From Raphanus sativus (taxonomy: Eukaryota; Streptophyta; Magnoliopsida; Brassicales; Brassicaceae), in the NCBI RefSeq assembly GCF_000801105.2, contig NW_026615376.1, positions 1 to 64,000 on the forward strand: a stretch of 64,000 nt of DNA, given 5' to 3'. Shown here in pieces: positions 13,101 to 24,840 of the stretch. The number at the start of each line of letters is the position of its first letter. Position 1 is the first letter of the stretch. The position numbers and the translations under genes were made by a program. The notes under the pieces were generated by a model that did no database searches, was not told where the DNA came from, and saw only the letters and a program-made list of their open reading frames with translations.

Positions 13101-14072
13101 AAAAGAAAAATAGTCAAGTAAGTAGACTCACCACCAAAGACAATTCAAAGAAGCGTTCAATATTCATGCTCTCGCTGGAAAGCTTGCTAACCAATAGCTG
13201 CAGAATCTTTATAGCAACCTCCATAGCATGTGAGCCTGAATAACATTCGAAACATTAGCCCTCAACACATGGCATGTTACACCGATTATATTATATAATC
13301 AATCCGCCATCAGGAATTCAATGCTAATCCAAAAAGATCATTCACTGTATCTAACGTACACCATATATACATGGAGAAACAATGCAAAGCAAAGGAATAA
13401 AGAAATTACCATCAGGTAGATCAGACATCTGGGGAGCTATCACTCTCAAGCCTCCAGAGTTAATCAAAGCCATGACACCAGCTTCACAAGCCGTGGACAC
13501 CAAATACAGAAGCTCGTAGCATTCTTCAACAATGTTAGTAGCTGATCTGAAATTTCCAAAAGCCAAAGTCTTAACATTAAAGGAGTCAACTATGCAAAAA
13601 AAGCGACAAAGACGCAGAAACCCATGGAAAGTTACAGATTTAAAAGAGTCAGCACATCATACCCTTTTGACATGATTTCGAGAATAAGGGGAATCCTGGA
13701 GACCATCTCTACTGAAGAAGCTATCTCAGGAACACGGCAGAACGCCGCAAGAACTGTAACTGACAACCGCAGATACACATCACGATTTTCACCTCCTTCG
13801 CCACTACCTGCAATCAAAAATCCTCAGAAATCCAACTTTAGAGAACAACAAAACTTGAGTCAGTCGAGATTTTGTTTACCTGTGCGGAGAAGGCGGTCGA
13901 GAAAATGAGTACCGACGGCTTCGTACACCTTCCTGAGGGAGACGAGGTCATCGTTTTTGCAGAACTTGGTGACGAGAAGTAAACCGGCGAGCCTCTGCTC
14001 GTCTCTCTCCCCTTTCAACAGCTTAAGGCAGTCGTCAAGCGACGGAGATCGTTCCTCCTGTGGTTCAGCCAT
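10103..14072 (-). CDS. Neurochondrin family protein
   Basis: Homologue of Arabidopsis At4g32050. Seventeen exons (13880-14072, 13663-13807, 13410-13546, 13132-13235, 12934-13029, 12551-12644, 12186-12306, 11922-12112, 11634-11725, 11493-11548, 11303-11392, 11101-11200, 10852-10956, 10688-10760, 10411-10574, 10272-10347, 10103-10155) join in phase to give 629 residues. The protein starts MAEPQEERSPSLDDCLKLLK and is built of armadillo-like helices throughout, as is typical of neurochondrin (Pfam PF05536). Animal neurochondrin is a cytosolic leucine-rich adaptor; the plant role is not established to my knowledge. Every exon reads open with GT-AG borders, so the gene looks functional. Confidence 0.92.
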
Positions 14073-15129
14073 AATCCCCCGAGCTAGACTGGACCCTAAA
14101 AATCGCAGAAATCTAGAAAGTTCAGTAGCGTTAATACGACCAAAAAGAGCTACTGGAAAAAAAGCAAACAGGAGAGATGGGAACAAGTGTGTGCGTAGAA
14201 AACTAGGGTTTAGGGGTTTATCGTCGTTACCTGGGAACGAGAATCAACGACGACGGAGTTTCTAGAAGACGAAGAAGAAGAATGCGCTGGACCAAATCCA
14301 ATTTTTTTATTTCTCCTTCCTAAACCGCCTCGGACATCTGGATGTTGCTTATATATACCCTTTACGATACGTGTCATTGGTTAAAAAGTATAAACTTTTT
14401 TTTTTGTTCGGCTACTAAAAAGGTAAAAACTAGTTAATCTCATTCACAATGCAAATTCCTTTATACTATATAAGAATATCAATATAAAAAAAATATTTTT
14501 ATTCATAAGGTATTATTGAATATATAAAACTAAATACAATTCAACAAATCATATAACTGATTATAAAGTATCGAATAAATATAAAGTTGCATAATTTTTT
14601 TTAAAAAACATGTTTTAACAAAATAATGTCAGATAAAAAAACATTTTATTACAAAATACAGTGTATCAGTAAATATCACTAGCAAATGTTGTTGTTTACC
14701 CTTCACGACTCTATCGCAGACGTTGTCAGTTTGTAAACAGCGTCGTCCTTGGCGCATACACAGCTGAAAGCTGCTTGCATTTATACAAAACTACGTTTTT
14801 TTGGTCAAATAAACGACTGAATTGAATTGTGATGAATATTGTTGGATACTAATGAACCATATCAATTTACAAACAAAAGAACCCACACCCAACAGAGCGT
14901 TTATTACAAGACGCCATAAACAAACAAAACAGATAACTTCCAACAACTACTTTATATACACATGAACGTAGATTTTCAAGCCGATACAAACAGGAATACA
15001 GCCCCACCATCCGGCTTTATAAGCAAACCGGTAACACCTATACATCTTGCAACCTTGTCTTTCATATCCGGGGTTCCCTTGGATTAACGTGGCAAGAATC
15101 ATCATCATCTGGTCAGCCACGAATGTCAC
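14073..15129. other. Neurochondrin leader/promoter and KNAT5 3' flank
   Basis: The first roughly 200 bp are neurochondrin leader; CTAGGGTTTAGGGG at 14201-14217 resembles a telo-box. From 14395 to about 14950 the DNA is AT-rich and no gene is seen. The rest is KNAT5 3' flank. Confidence 0.4.
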
Positions 15130-16883
15130 CTACGACTTCCCCGTCCTGAGTTTGGTTCAGAGAGAATATATTGACAGGTATTGATTAAATTGCGCAAGAG
15201 AAAACTATATATATGCATTACGATGAAACGCAAAATCTTGGTATACCGTTTGCGTTTGTTCTTGGAGAGAGTAGATGATGTGGAAGAGTTGTTGTTCCAG
15301 TTTCTTTTTCTCTGGTTGATAAACCAATTGTTAATCTGCTTCAGCTGCAAACCGGTTTCTTGAACTAGTTTTGCCTTATCTTCTTCCTACAACTCAAAAA
15401 CCAATCAACAATCAAAAACCCGTCTTCGAGAATGTCGTAATAAACTTTCTTGGGCTGAGGCTTATACAGTTGGGTACGGCCACTTGGCGTGAGTTTGCCA
15501 CCACTCTTTGAGTACAGACGTTGTATCTCCCGGCAACTTTCCCGCCCTTCTCTTCCTCATTATCTCTTCTCTTATGTCCACGATCTTCTCTTTGAAACCC
15601 TATATGAGAGCACACATGATAACACCATGGGTTTCAGTTTAGTTTGATGTAACATATGGCAACTTGATTAAGCAGCTACCTGTTTAAGCTCATGCTTCAG
15701 TTCCTTCTTGACACGTTCCAGCAATGATCTCTCGCGCTCGGTTGGGACAAGAGGACCGAACCCCATCATGCAATCTGAACCGTCCAAACTTCCATCAAAC
15801 ATGTTCACCTCGCTCTCTACTTGATTATCATCTTCATCATCCGACATTGTCTTGCCATTACTCTCACTTGGTGAAACTCCTACACAACAAAAATATCAGA
15901 AGAAAGACAAAGAGAAGAAAACAAAATCAAGACACCTTCTAGAGAGAGAGAAGGCAACAATTGATTTCGGATTGAGACACAGTACTTTCTTTACCTGTTA
16001 TAGATTGCAGTGACTGCTCAATCTCCCAACAAGCCGTAATAGCTTCCATTGCATGGACACAAACATGATGTTGGAGTTGTTCTTTAAACGAACATAAGAG
16101 AACAACATAATGTGACTGCATCATCATTAAAAAAAAAGAAGTAAGATTCTGAACCAGAAAGCATACAAACAAAAAAAATCTTACAAAGAAGATTATGTTT
16201 TCTTTATAGTGGAGCTTCAAGAACCAAACTTTACTAATGAATCAAAATTGATTTTCTGCATGCAATAACTAATGTCAAACTCAACGAGCACAAGTTCCTT
16301 TCTTGTACGAAATTGAAAAATTGAAAAATTGAAAATAGAATTTTTCCAAAGTTACCATGAAATGATCAAGTTCCTTGTTGTCCACATCCACACCAAGAGT
16401 GGAGTACTTCGCGGCGATGGTGTGCAACTCGCCGAGCTGCGCATCGATCCTAGGAATCTGGTCAACGGGCGTCGCGACCCTAAGGCAAGCCACGTGAGCC
16501 GCCAGGAGCTGCTCGAACATCGGATGCCTCACAATCGAAGCCTTGCAGCTCGCGCTCTTCCAATCCTCGCCGACTCCGTCGGCGTTGACTCCGTCGATGA
16601 CTTCTTCATGGTGGCCTTCTCCGGTGTTTCGGATCTCGGAATTGAAGGAGAGCCACCGTCGGTTCGTAGCGACGGCGGAGCTGTCTCCGCCTGGATGCGG
16701 AGGCGCGAAATCGGAATCCGCCGCCGTGGTGCCTGCGTTGAAAGGGAGGTTGAGGAAGCTCGCGGTGAGAAGGCTCGGTGTTTCGGTTAAGTGAGGCTGC
16801 GGATGTTGCTGTGGTTGATCGGAGAAGTGTCGGAGAGGGAGGTCTTCTTGCGGAGGAATGAGGTGGGAGCTGTTAAACGACAT
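15130..16883 (-). CDS. KNAT5: KNOX class II homeobox transcription factor KNAT5
   Basis: Homologue of Arabidopsis KNAT5 (At4g32040), a class II KNOX TALE homeodomain factor. Six exons (16356-16883, 15995-16115, 15680-15879, 15468-15599, 15247-15386, 15130-15145) give 378 residues. The order is a Pro/Ser-rich N-terminus, KNOX1 (from about residue 110, [20 protein letters not shown]), KNOX2 (about 177-217), an acidic linker, ELK ([20 protein letters not shown]) and a TALE homeodomain ([12 protein letters not shown], then [13 protein letters not shown]). The Pro-Tyr-Pro of the TALE loop (KWPYPT) is present. A basic C-tail follows (KNKRKR). The final coding exon is only 16 nt and supplies TGKS plus the stop. 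Class II KNOX proteins act in differentiation and secondary wall control in partnership with BELL proteins. Confidence 0.95.
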
Positions 16884-17752
16884 TGTTTTCCTGCGTTTTG
16901 GGGATCGGAGAAAACAACCACTTTCTCTTTCCCCTTAGTTGTTACTTGTCTTAAAACTATTACTCCTCAAGACCAAGTGTGTCTTAATTAATAATTTATT
17001 TTCTCTATTCTTTCTTTTTTGGATATTTTTGTTTCTAACAACTTTTTAGCATAATATTAGATCTTGTCTTTAATTTACTCATATGGTTTTTGATTAAATT
17101 TAATAAAATTCAATTTTACCCATTTTAGAATTACAATTAATAGATTTAATAAAATTAAACTGAACATGTTATTAAATTGATAAAGTATAATTACCATCAA
17201 ATCCACTAAAAGATTATCTACCAAGTTTTAAACTTCTCGACAATAATAATTAACTTGGATCCAGACAAAAGACCGATGAGACAAATTTGACATTATTTAT
17301 ATCCAAGACACGCCGACGAACCACCAATAACATTACCTCACAAGTTAAGAATTAAAAAAAAAAAATACTGGTAGCGAATTGTCATGGCTCATGGCTAATG
17401 AGATAATTAGCTATCTTGGGTTAGTTGAGCGGAACAAGGGTTTTAATGTCAATTTATGATAAGATATATAGAGATTAGATAAATAAAAAGGACAGGTTTG
17501 AAAAGATTAAAGTCTATTAGTTGTCATTAACACAATTTTCGTTGACAGAAAAAACACAATTTCCAACACAGCTTTAACTACAACGAATAGGGACAAAAGA
17601 GAGAAAAAAAATTAAAGAACCTAAAATTTCCACCCACGAGAAGGAAGGAGACAGAAAACAATGAATGAAACCTCTTATTACGTTCATCAAGTCTCTCTGG
17701 CTCCTTTCATGATTGTAATCAGATCGAGATCGAAAGTCTTCAGATAAGCCTC
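16884..17752. promoter_or_regulatory. KNAT5 promoter and 3' flank of the next gene
   Basis: KNAT5 reads leftwards from 16883, so its leader and promoter lie here, followed by the 3' end of the next minus-strand gene. The region from about 16990 to 17640 is AT-rich and I see no gene in it. Confidence 0.4.
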
Positions 17753-19942
17753 TTAGCTAGTTCCATACAATATCTCGTCCTCGGTTGGTACCATGTTCAA
17801 ATCAGGGAGGAAGAAGAAGCAGTCCTTATTTTCCGAGCTATCGGTTTTATTGTCCTCTGCTCTGCAAGATTTTGATTCGCCCTGTGGTTTAGCAATCAGA
17901 TCAACCTGAGGAGTCTCGTTCTTGACACGGCCTGAACTCAAATCAAGCTGAGACAAGAAAGCAGAAGATTTTGATTCAGTCAAGAACAAAAAGAGAGAAG
18001 AACATGGAAGATCAGATCAGAAGGCTAACAAAATGTTTACCTTGATCCTCTTCAACCTGTGGTTCCTAACGTTTTGTTCGTCGAAACTTGCTCGGAGACT
18101 TGCAATATCCTGTAGACCAGAGACCGTTTTTTGTTAGAAATATGATGGAAATGAGTGAGATCCTAACAAAAAGCTCAGAACAGAGAATGTTTACATTTTC
18201 AAGGTCGACTCTTTCCTTCAACTTTAACTTCTCTTGGTATTTAAGCTCAGAAGACTGTTCAGATATCAAAAACAAATCTATCAGCTCAGTAATCACTACT
18301 AAGAGATTTAAGAATTGCGATTCCAGTTTGGGATTTTTATCCATGTATACCTTCTTTATCTTCAATCTCTTGGAGAAAGAATTGGTGATTTCGTTTGTGG
18401 GAAAATCCTGCAAAAAAAAAAAAAAAAAAAACGCATTTGATTAGCTCCAACAAAACGAGTAAATGCTGAAGAGTAAACGACAACTGGGTTTGAGATCTTC
18501 TACTTGTTTATAATCAAACACAACATCTTCTTTAACGTGAGAGTAAAGATTCTTTACCCACAATAGAAATTTCAAACAAAATATTCAGAGAATAAAATGT
18601 AAAAAAAAAATCTATTCTTTTTGAAACACGAATACAAATGAAAAATAATTTTATAGAAGGGATGAATGAAAATCACGTGTAAATGTGGACATCAGTTGTC
18701 ATCACTCTTTAAGATCACGTGATCTCCGACAAGATTCACTTGCCTCTCCAACCGTTCACCCAAAACGTTGTCGTATTATTCCTCAAAACGTAACAGTTAA
18801 CGCGCTCGTTTGACCAATTAGCTGTACTGCTACCGCATTATCTAAAAGTCACTTTTATTGTTCCTTGCTCGACACAAAATTAAATTTGACCGGTTCCTAA
18901 TCATCACCCCTGAACCGGCCAATTATCAGACGCCCCACACGGCAAGATCTGCTTGCATCCCCGGTTCAAACCGGAAAGTTAGGTTAATCAAGAAGACGAT
19001 TAACAGCAAACCGCCAGATTTTTTTTAAAAAGAATTTCCTCTTAAGCTTGTGGTAAAATATTTAAAACTACAAAAGCATCATCGAAATAAAAAGTGTGAA
19101 AGGAAATAAAGGAAAAATAAAGTTAAATAAGCTCTGACTTTTTTTGGAAATGGAAGAATGCGTTTAACCTAGATGTAAGAGAAGAAAACTAAGGTGGCTG
19201 GCTCCGCCGTAATTGCCGAGGGAGATCAGTCCAGCGCATGGTGATTATTTGCCGGTGGATTTTGACAAAGAAAAAAAAAGAGACTAACCAATCAAGAGCT
19301 AAGGCTTGAGAGAGATGGCTTCATCATAGAATAATCTCCGTTCGAAGATTAGTAGAGAATAATAAAAAGATGACACAGAGAGGAGAAAGATCATGACAGT
19401 TACGAACACGCGGCGGACGGCGAAATCCGATTTACCGAGAAAATCGAAAAAAATAAAAAACCCGCGAGATCGCATAGCGAAGAAAGGAGATGGAGAGAAG
19501 ACTAAATCGAGTTGAATCGCTCTAGGAGAGAGAGAGAAGGTACCTTAGATCCGGATACTGTAGACGTGGAGCAGCTAGCTAGGAGACTGGTGTCCTCGAA
19601 TCCATCGGCCGAGGGAGACGCAGAACCGCCGACGCCGCCGCTTCCGGATCCGCCGCTCCAGGAGAGCGGAGTCTTCGGACTGCCTCTAGCGGAATACACA
19701 TCCTTTTTCAACGAAACGGCAACGCCGCCGCCAAATCTTGAGGTCCGTGACCGCCGTTGACGGACTCCTCCCCACCGCAGCGGAGGAAGATTCGTCGCTG
19801 GATCTTCCGAAACAACCGTCCCCGCGTGCTTTAGTCGTATAAGAAGCTCTACCACCATCTCGTCGTCTGTCATCGCTGTCGCCACCCACTCGTCTTTGAG
19901 CACCGTCTTAGCCGCTGCTGCCGATATAACCTTCTTCATCAC
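17753..19942 (-). CDS. Plant-specific protein of unknown function (At4g32030-like)
   Basis: Five exons (19544-19942, 18351-18407, 18195-18254, 18041-18109, 17753-17947) join in phase to give 259 residues. The N-terminal third (MMKKVISAAAAKTVLKDEWV, then MTDDEMVVELLIRLKH) is the most conserved part from memory of At4g32030. A Gly/Ser-rich low-complexity segment follows, then a charged segment (SSELKYQEKLKLKERVDLEN, DIASLRASFDEQNVRNHRLK) likely to form a coiled coil, and a C-terminal FFFLPDLNMVP. The last carries a DLNxxP core like the EAR-type repression motif (DLNxxP), which would suggest a nuclear co-repressor contact. That role is inferred. Codons and splice sites are clean. The first intron (18408-19543) is long. 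Confidence 0.8.
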
Positions 19943-19999
19943 GCTAACTAATCAAATCTAAAGCTCCCGAAGAAAAAGGGAATCAGATACAATACAAAA

Positions 20000-20039
20000 G
20001 GAGGAGGAGGAGGAGGAGGAGGAGGAGGAGGAGGAGGAG
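20000..20039. repeat. (GGA)n microsatellite
   Basis: About thirteen uninterrupted GGA triplets, reading as (CTC)n in the transcript direction of the minus-strand gene whose ATG lies 60 bp away. CT-rich leaders of this kind are common in plants. Confidence 0.9.
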
Positions 20040-21224
20040 ACAAGTTACAGAAGAGAGACAGAGGGAAGTTGATTTTATCGAAATAGAGGAAGAAAAACGA
20101 TAGTTGGATGGTGTTATATACGAGGCTCTCTCTATATTATTCCTCTTTTTCTTTATTTTCATTTTCATTGTATTTTTATATATTGATTTTTTTTTTGCAT
20201 TTTAAGGTCGATGCGAAAATGCTAGATGGAGGGTATGGGATTTGCATATTTGGAATTATTCTCAATTAAATAATCAAGTACATTGTGGGACCTTGTGGTA
20301 AAGTATATCTAAAATTATGTGTGAAGATTCTCCTAATAAACACACTTTTGAGATTATTAAACTGGCATATTTAATTAGGTAGAAAATCAACAAAGCAGTA
20401 CCAATTACCTTTGTCATTATACCAAGGTCCCTCACCACCGTTAATTTTGACACGATGTAAAAAAAAAAAAGATGAGTTGTTTTGTGCCATTAATAGTATC
20501 AGATATCCAAACTTGTGATTTCTTCTGTCAAATTTCCAATGTAGACTCTTCAAATGAATCTTTAACATTGCAAAATTTTCGAATTAGGATTTTATTTGTT
20601 TCACCAATTTAACGCAAGCTGTTCAACTTATGGGCCCTAAATCGGGTCAATGTTGGGCTGCCCATCTATTAGAGAAGGTATCTTAAAAGTTGGGCCTACT
20701 ACCAAATGTCATTAGTCAAAAATTTGATACGATGACATTCATAGCTGTATGTATGTACACAAAAGGGAGGAAAATCGGAGATTGTTGAATTTTCTTTCCA
20801 AAGTCAAGATCAAATTGGAGAGTTAGTCAGAGGATCAAGTGGTTCAATAATAATTAGACTTTTCAAATCATACAGTTCGTGACCATCTATTTGACTGTGT
20901 AATATAGGCACCAGAGCTCTGCAATTTGTTCTCCTCGAAACTTAGTTTTGTAATGAGAATCATCGTAGTATATACATGCCAACAGTTAATAATCAAGTTA
21001 AGCATAAACCCGAGTTCTAGAATATAAACAAGGTTGGTGTTGAAATAATCTTTATGCAGATCAAAGAACCAACTGTTTCTTTCAAACATGTTTCATTTGT
21101 TCAGCTTGTTCAGCATAATCAAATATGTAGAGAAGGAAATGAAAAACGATTATATTATATAGATAGAGAACTGCAATACTGCTTACATCGAAACATAAGT
21201 TCATATTACAAATCAGACTCGACT

Positions 21225-21407
21225 GACCTTAAACTACTATTAAAATACATAGAATTGTAATACTGGGTATACACAACGCAAAGGTAGTTAACCAGTAGCT
21301 ACACCTCTATGACGACCTTAAACAACTACTATTAAATACATAGAACTGTAATACTGGGCATACACAACGAAAGGGTAATTACCAGTAGGCTACACCTCTA
21401 TGACCCT
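21225..21407. repeat. Two-copy tandem duplication, unit about 89-92 bp
   Basis: Copy one begins GACCTTAAACTACTATT at 21225 and copy two GACCTTAAACAACTACT at 21314. Both continue through an ACATAGAA(T/C)TGTAATACTG core to CTACACCTCTATGA. They differ at several positions, so the duplication is not very recent. Confidence 0.85.
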
Positions 21408-21834
21408 TCAGGAATAACAAGAGACTCGATAATAAAGAAAAGAAAACACAAAAGCGAGCCTATAATTTACCAGAGGAACTTAGGACTAAAAAACCGAATT
21501 GAAACCCGAAAGACAGACGCAGATAACTTAGAAATTACAAAAGCCTAAGAAAACAAATACTTCCTACACAAACACTAAACCCTAAGAAAAGAGAAACTAA
21601 GACCTGTTAAGAAAGATATTTCGACCTTGCCCCTTGAAAAAATAAGGGAAGATACGAAAATGGTTCATAACGAAGATGGCGTTTGTTTCCTCGTCTTCTA
21701 AGATTCGTCGAATCTGTAGATGCTTTGTTGTAGATTCGAATCGGACGATCGGGAAATTTTGAAAACGTTTAAACACTTGAAATAGAAATGGATATCATCG
21801 GTCGGTCGGAGAGGAGACATACATACATACGCCT

Positions 21835-22407
21835 TCAATCGACGACGATGCCGAGGATACTGATGAGACGGTTGGTAGCCTCGGCGGCTTGGAACAAAGA
21901 GACGCTCTTCTTCGTGGTGGTGAAGAACGCAGGGAGAGGGACGTCGCTCGGAGGCGGCGAGGTCATGGTCACGGGACCTGCGTAAAACGGGGGAACGGTG
22001 GCTTTCTTCGATTTGCGGTCGGAGAGACGGATCTGGCTCGGAATCAGACACGGATCTGGTCCGATCCGTTGAGTAGAGACCAGATCTGGCTTTTCCACGA
22101 CCAAATCCGCTGTCTTCTTAGGGATCTCCTCTCCGCGCTTCAGGATTCTAACCTGACCAGCGATTGGACTCTTCTTAACCGTTCCCTTTGGGACGTAAGA
22201 AGATACGGCAGAGCGTTGAGGAGGAGGAGGAGGAGGCGCTTTGGGAGGAGATCTGGTGGTCTGGTTACGTGGAGGACTCCGGCGTGTTCGGTTTGAAACC
22301 GGTTTTTTCTGCCTGTTGGGGCATGATACGGTATGGTTACGAGGGTATTTCATGTGGGAGAAAGGTTGTTTCAGACAGTCCTGTGGATTTAGAACAGCTA
22401 CGCCCAT
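21835..22407 (-). CDS. PNRC-motif proline-rich protein (At4g32020-like)
   Basis: A single-exon frame of 190 residues starting MGVAVLNPQDCLKQPFSHMK, matching the Arabidopsis At4g32020/At2g25250 type from memory. The N-terminal half is basic and proline-rich (RTRRSPPRNQ and a run PPPPPP). Near the C-terminus is FYAGPVTMTSPPPSDVPLPA followed by FF. This fits the plant version of the PNRC motif (S-P-x-P-x-x-L/V-P-x-P-x-F), which in animal PNRC2 contacts the decapping factor DCP1. A link to mRNA decay is inference only. Downstream in the protein is a short amphipathic tail. The other long frames over this region are out of register and are not genes. Confidence 0.8.
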   Translation of the reverse strand: MGVAVLNPQDCLKQPFSHMKYPRNHTVSCPNRQKKPVSNRTRRSPPRNQTTRSPPKAPPPPPPQRSAVSSYVPKGTVKKSPIAGQVRILKRGEEIPKKTADLVVEKPDLVSTQRIGPDPCLIPSQIRLSDRKSKKATVPPFYAGPVTMTSPPPSDVPLPAFFTTTKKSVSLFQAAEATNRLISILGIVVD

Positions 22408-24840
22408 TGTTTCAAGAATATTTCTTGAGGAGGAAATAAATTAGAAGGAAGAAGAGGAGAGATGATAGAATAATACATATGTGGTGGAGGACGGAGAAGA
22501 CGAAGGTTGTGGCTTTATACACGATTGATGAGAGTTACCAGCATATGCCCACGATAGCCTTAAGACGTTTTTTAACCTACTTTCGCTTACTCGTTGGTGT
22601 AACTCACGCGCTTATTTGTTTCTCTTTTTCTTTTTTTTCACTAATTTGTTTCTTTTTTCTATTTTTTTTTTCTTTTTCTTGAAAACTGTAATTGCCTTTC
22701 TGCTTTCTTTATGAAGGAAACTCATTAATACGGCAAGGTATGTTTCCAACTCGATTCTTCAATAACTATGTGGGCCTATTTGATTTAGAAACGTTGTCTA
22801 GTACAAAAAGTTTATGTATTCGGTTTTGATATATACCTAACCAAATGTTATGGTTCATCTAAATCGTAACATAGCTCGATTTGTCGGGGATACTTACTGT
22901 AAAGGCTATTGTTATATTGTAATTGTTTATAATTCAACAAAATCCTCAAATAGTACAAAATGATTTTTAGCTTTTGAAAGCAGCTTTGCCTGACCGTATC
23001 AAAGCAAGTTATCTTTTTAAGTGCGCATTTGTCGCTTTCATTATTACACATCAAATAAGTCTATATATATAAACTTTAAGTGAACTTTACTTTATTCTTC
23101 TTCTTTTTTGTCGACAGCTTTACATTATTCCCGTACATTGCATCCATAATCGTATTTCTAAGAACTATAATAACATTATATATGTATGCTAGATCGTAGT
23201 AAGAAGGACAAAACAACTATTCTACCTTCTTTTCTTTTTGTAAACACGAAAACAACTATTCTACCATTCCAACGAAAATGTATTGAACATGTTTATTGAG
23301 ATAGATACACTGTTTATTTTACATACAAATTTATCTACCGTCTTCGTCAAAAACCCTCCTAAGCTGGTATATGGTTAGTCATATTTGAAAAAAAAAAAAA
23401 AAATGAATGAACTGGGGATATACAGTATAATAGGATTCGATTTCATTTCATTAAAATTCAGATATTTCGGATTTAAGTAATACTATATTTAAAAATAAGA
23501 GCCAATTATAAAATGTGTTGGGAATAGGTGATAAGAGAAAGCAACATTTTAAAGAAGTGGTCGACCAAAAATAATAATTAAATTTTTAACGTGAAATGGG
23601 GCGCGTGAGTACGAAGTTGTTTCCATCTAGGGTGGATAGAGGAACCCACGACGAGACGACCTCAGCTTTACCAAAACCTAACCTGTTACTCTTACGCGTT
23701 TGTGGGTCTACTTCCAGGCTCCCCACCTCTCTCTATCTCCTCCTTTTTCTCTCCCCTCCATTATTCACTCGAGTTTTCTCTTATCAACTCGCCCTCCGTA
23801 TTTCAACTTATTCACATTACTGCCACACCTTACTCGTCTACCTTCTTTGACCATGCCATTTTTATATTTTTTTAATAGTATTAAACTTTTGATTACTACT
23901 ACAATACTACTTGGTCATCTTTTTATGTATGTAATCTATATTTGTATTCATAATCTTTTTGTTAAGGAATGATATTTAAAAACTCGGAATTGTTAATTCT
24001 GGAGGCATATGGACATAGATATTTATGTACTAGTAATTAATTACTCATAAATAGAGGTAGGTTGCCTTCTACTGAAAGGAAAGAAGGCAAAATCCATGTG
24101 TTCGACTTCATGTAAATAAAAGAAAAACACACGTGTAGCTTGACGATAAGAATGGCGTGAAGTTGTGTGAGTAGTTTCGGAGTAAGTTAATCAAGCCGAC
24201 TCAACTTAGGTCGGCTCAAATAATAATATTAAAAATGTATTAATTGTTCCTACGTCCTCCAATTCAATTATTGTTTTATAAAGGATGGGGATTGATAATC
24301 TAATTTCGGTTTGTTAAACCGGTTAAGAAACCGAAAAGTACAGAATTTAAACCAGGACAAACCGTTGGCCCCGGAATCATAAACTTGATTCAATTTTGTG
24401 GTACAAATGACAAACATGAAACTTTAGCAACCATGTCTTAGATAGAATCATTGGTTGTTTTCAGGTTTTGACCAGTATACACATGTTGTCCAAAAAAAGA
24501 AGTATGTTACAAATGCCCAGGACTATGTTTGTTGTCCTATGCATTTCCAAAACCTCAATCAAGATTCACATCTCTACTGTTTCTCTCAAGCCTCATCCCG
24601 CACAAGAAAACCAAACCAAAACAAAATCCAAAAAGACAATAAAACAAAGAAACAATAAATTCTCATTTCTTGGATCCACACTTGGTAGAATACTCTTAAC
24701 CACTCTACCATGGGACGAAAACTGAACAAGGTTGTATGCATATATAAATATACCTCTGAAGAATAAGTACTCATGGAAAAATCCAAGGGGCAGTAGTTAG
24801 TTCAAGGCAATACTCATGGATAATTATAAAGGAGTTAGTT
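22408..24840. other. Intergenic, no gene supported
   Basis: The first few hundred bases are the leader and promoter of the gene to the left. At 23595-23850 a GC-richer stretch followed by a CT-rich run (CCACCTCTCTCTATCTCC) looks like a plus-strand promoter and leader, but no recognisable coding exon follows it. The rest is AT-rich. Confidence 0.35.

Larger units (their letters stand above)
19943..21834. other. Intergenic with a GGA microsatellite and a local tandem duplication
   Basis: Contains the leader of the gene to the left, including a GAG/GGA triplet run at 20000-20039, then AT-rich DNA with no gene. From 21225 the sequence holds two tandem copies of an 89-92 bp unit, and the part after about 21400 is probably 3' untranslated sequence of the next minus-strand gene. 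Confidence 0.45.

Noticed and set aside
23596..23972. Plus-strand frames of 84 and 90 aa after a promoter-like stretch
   Set aside because: Low-complexity Leu/Ser/Pro text from CT-rich DNA; no recognisable domain or conserved start.
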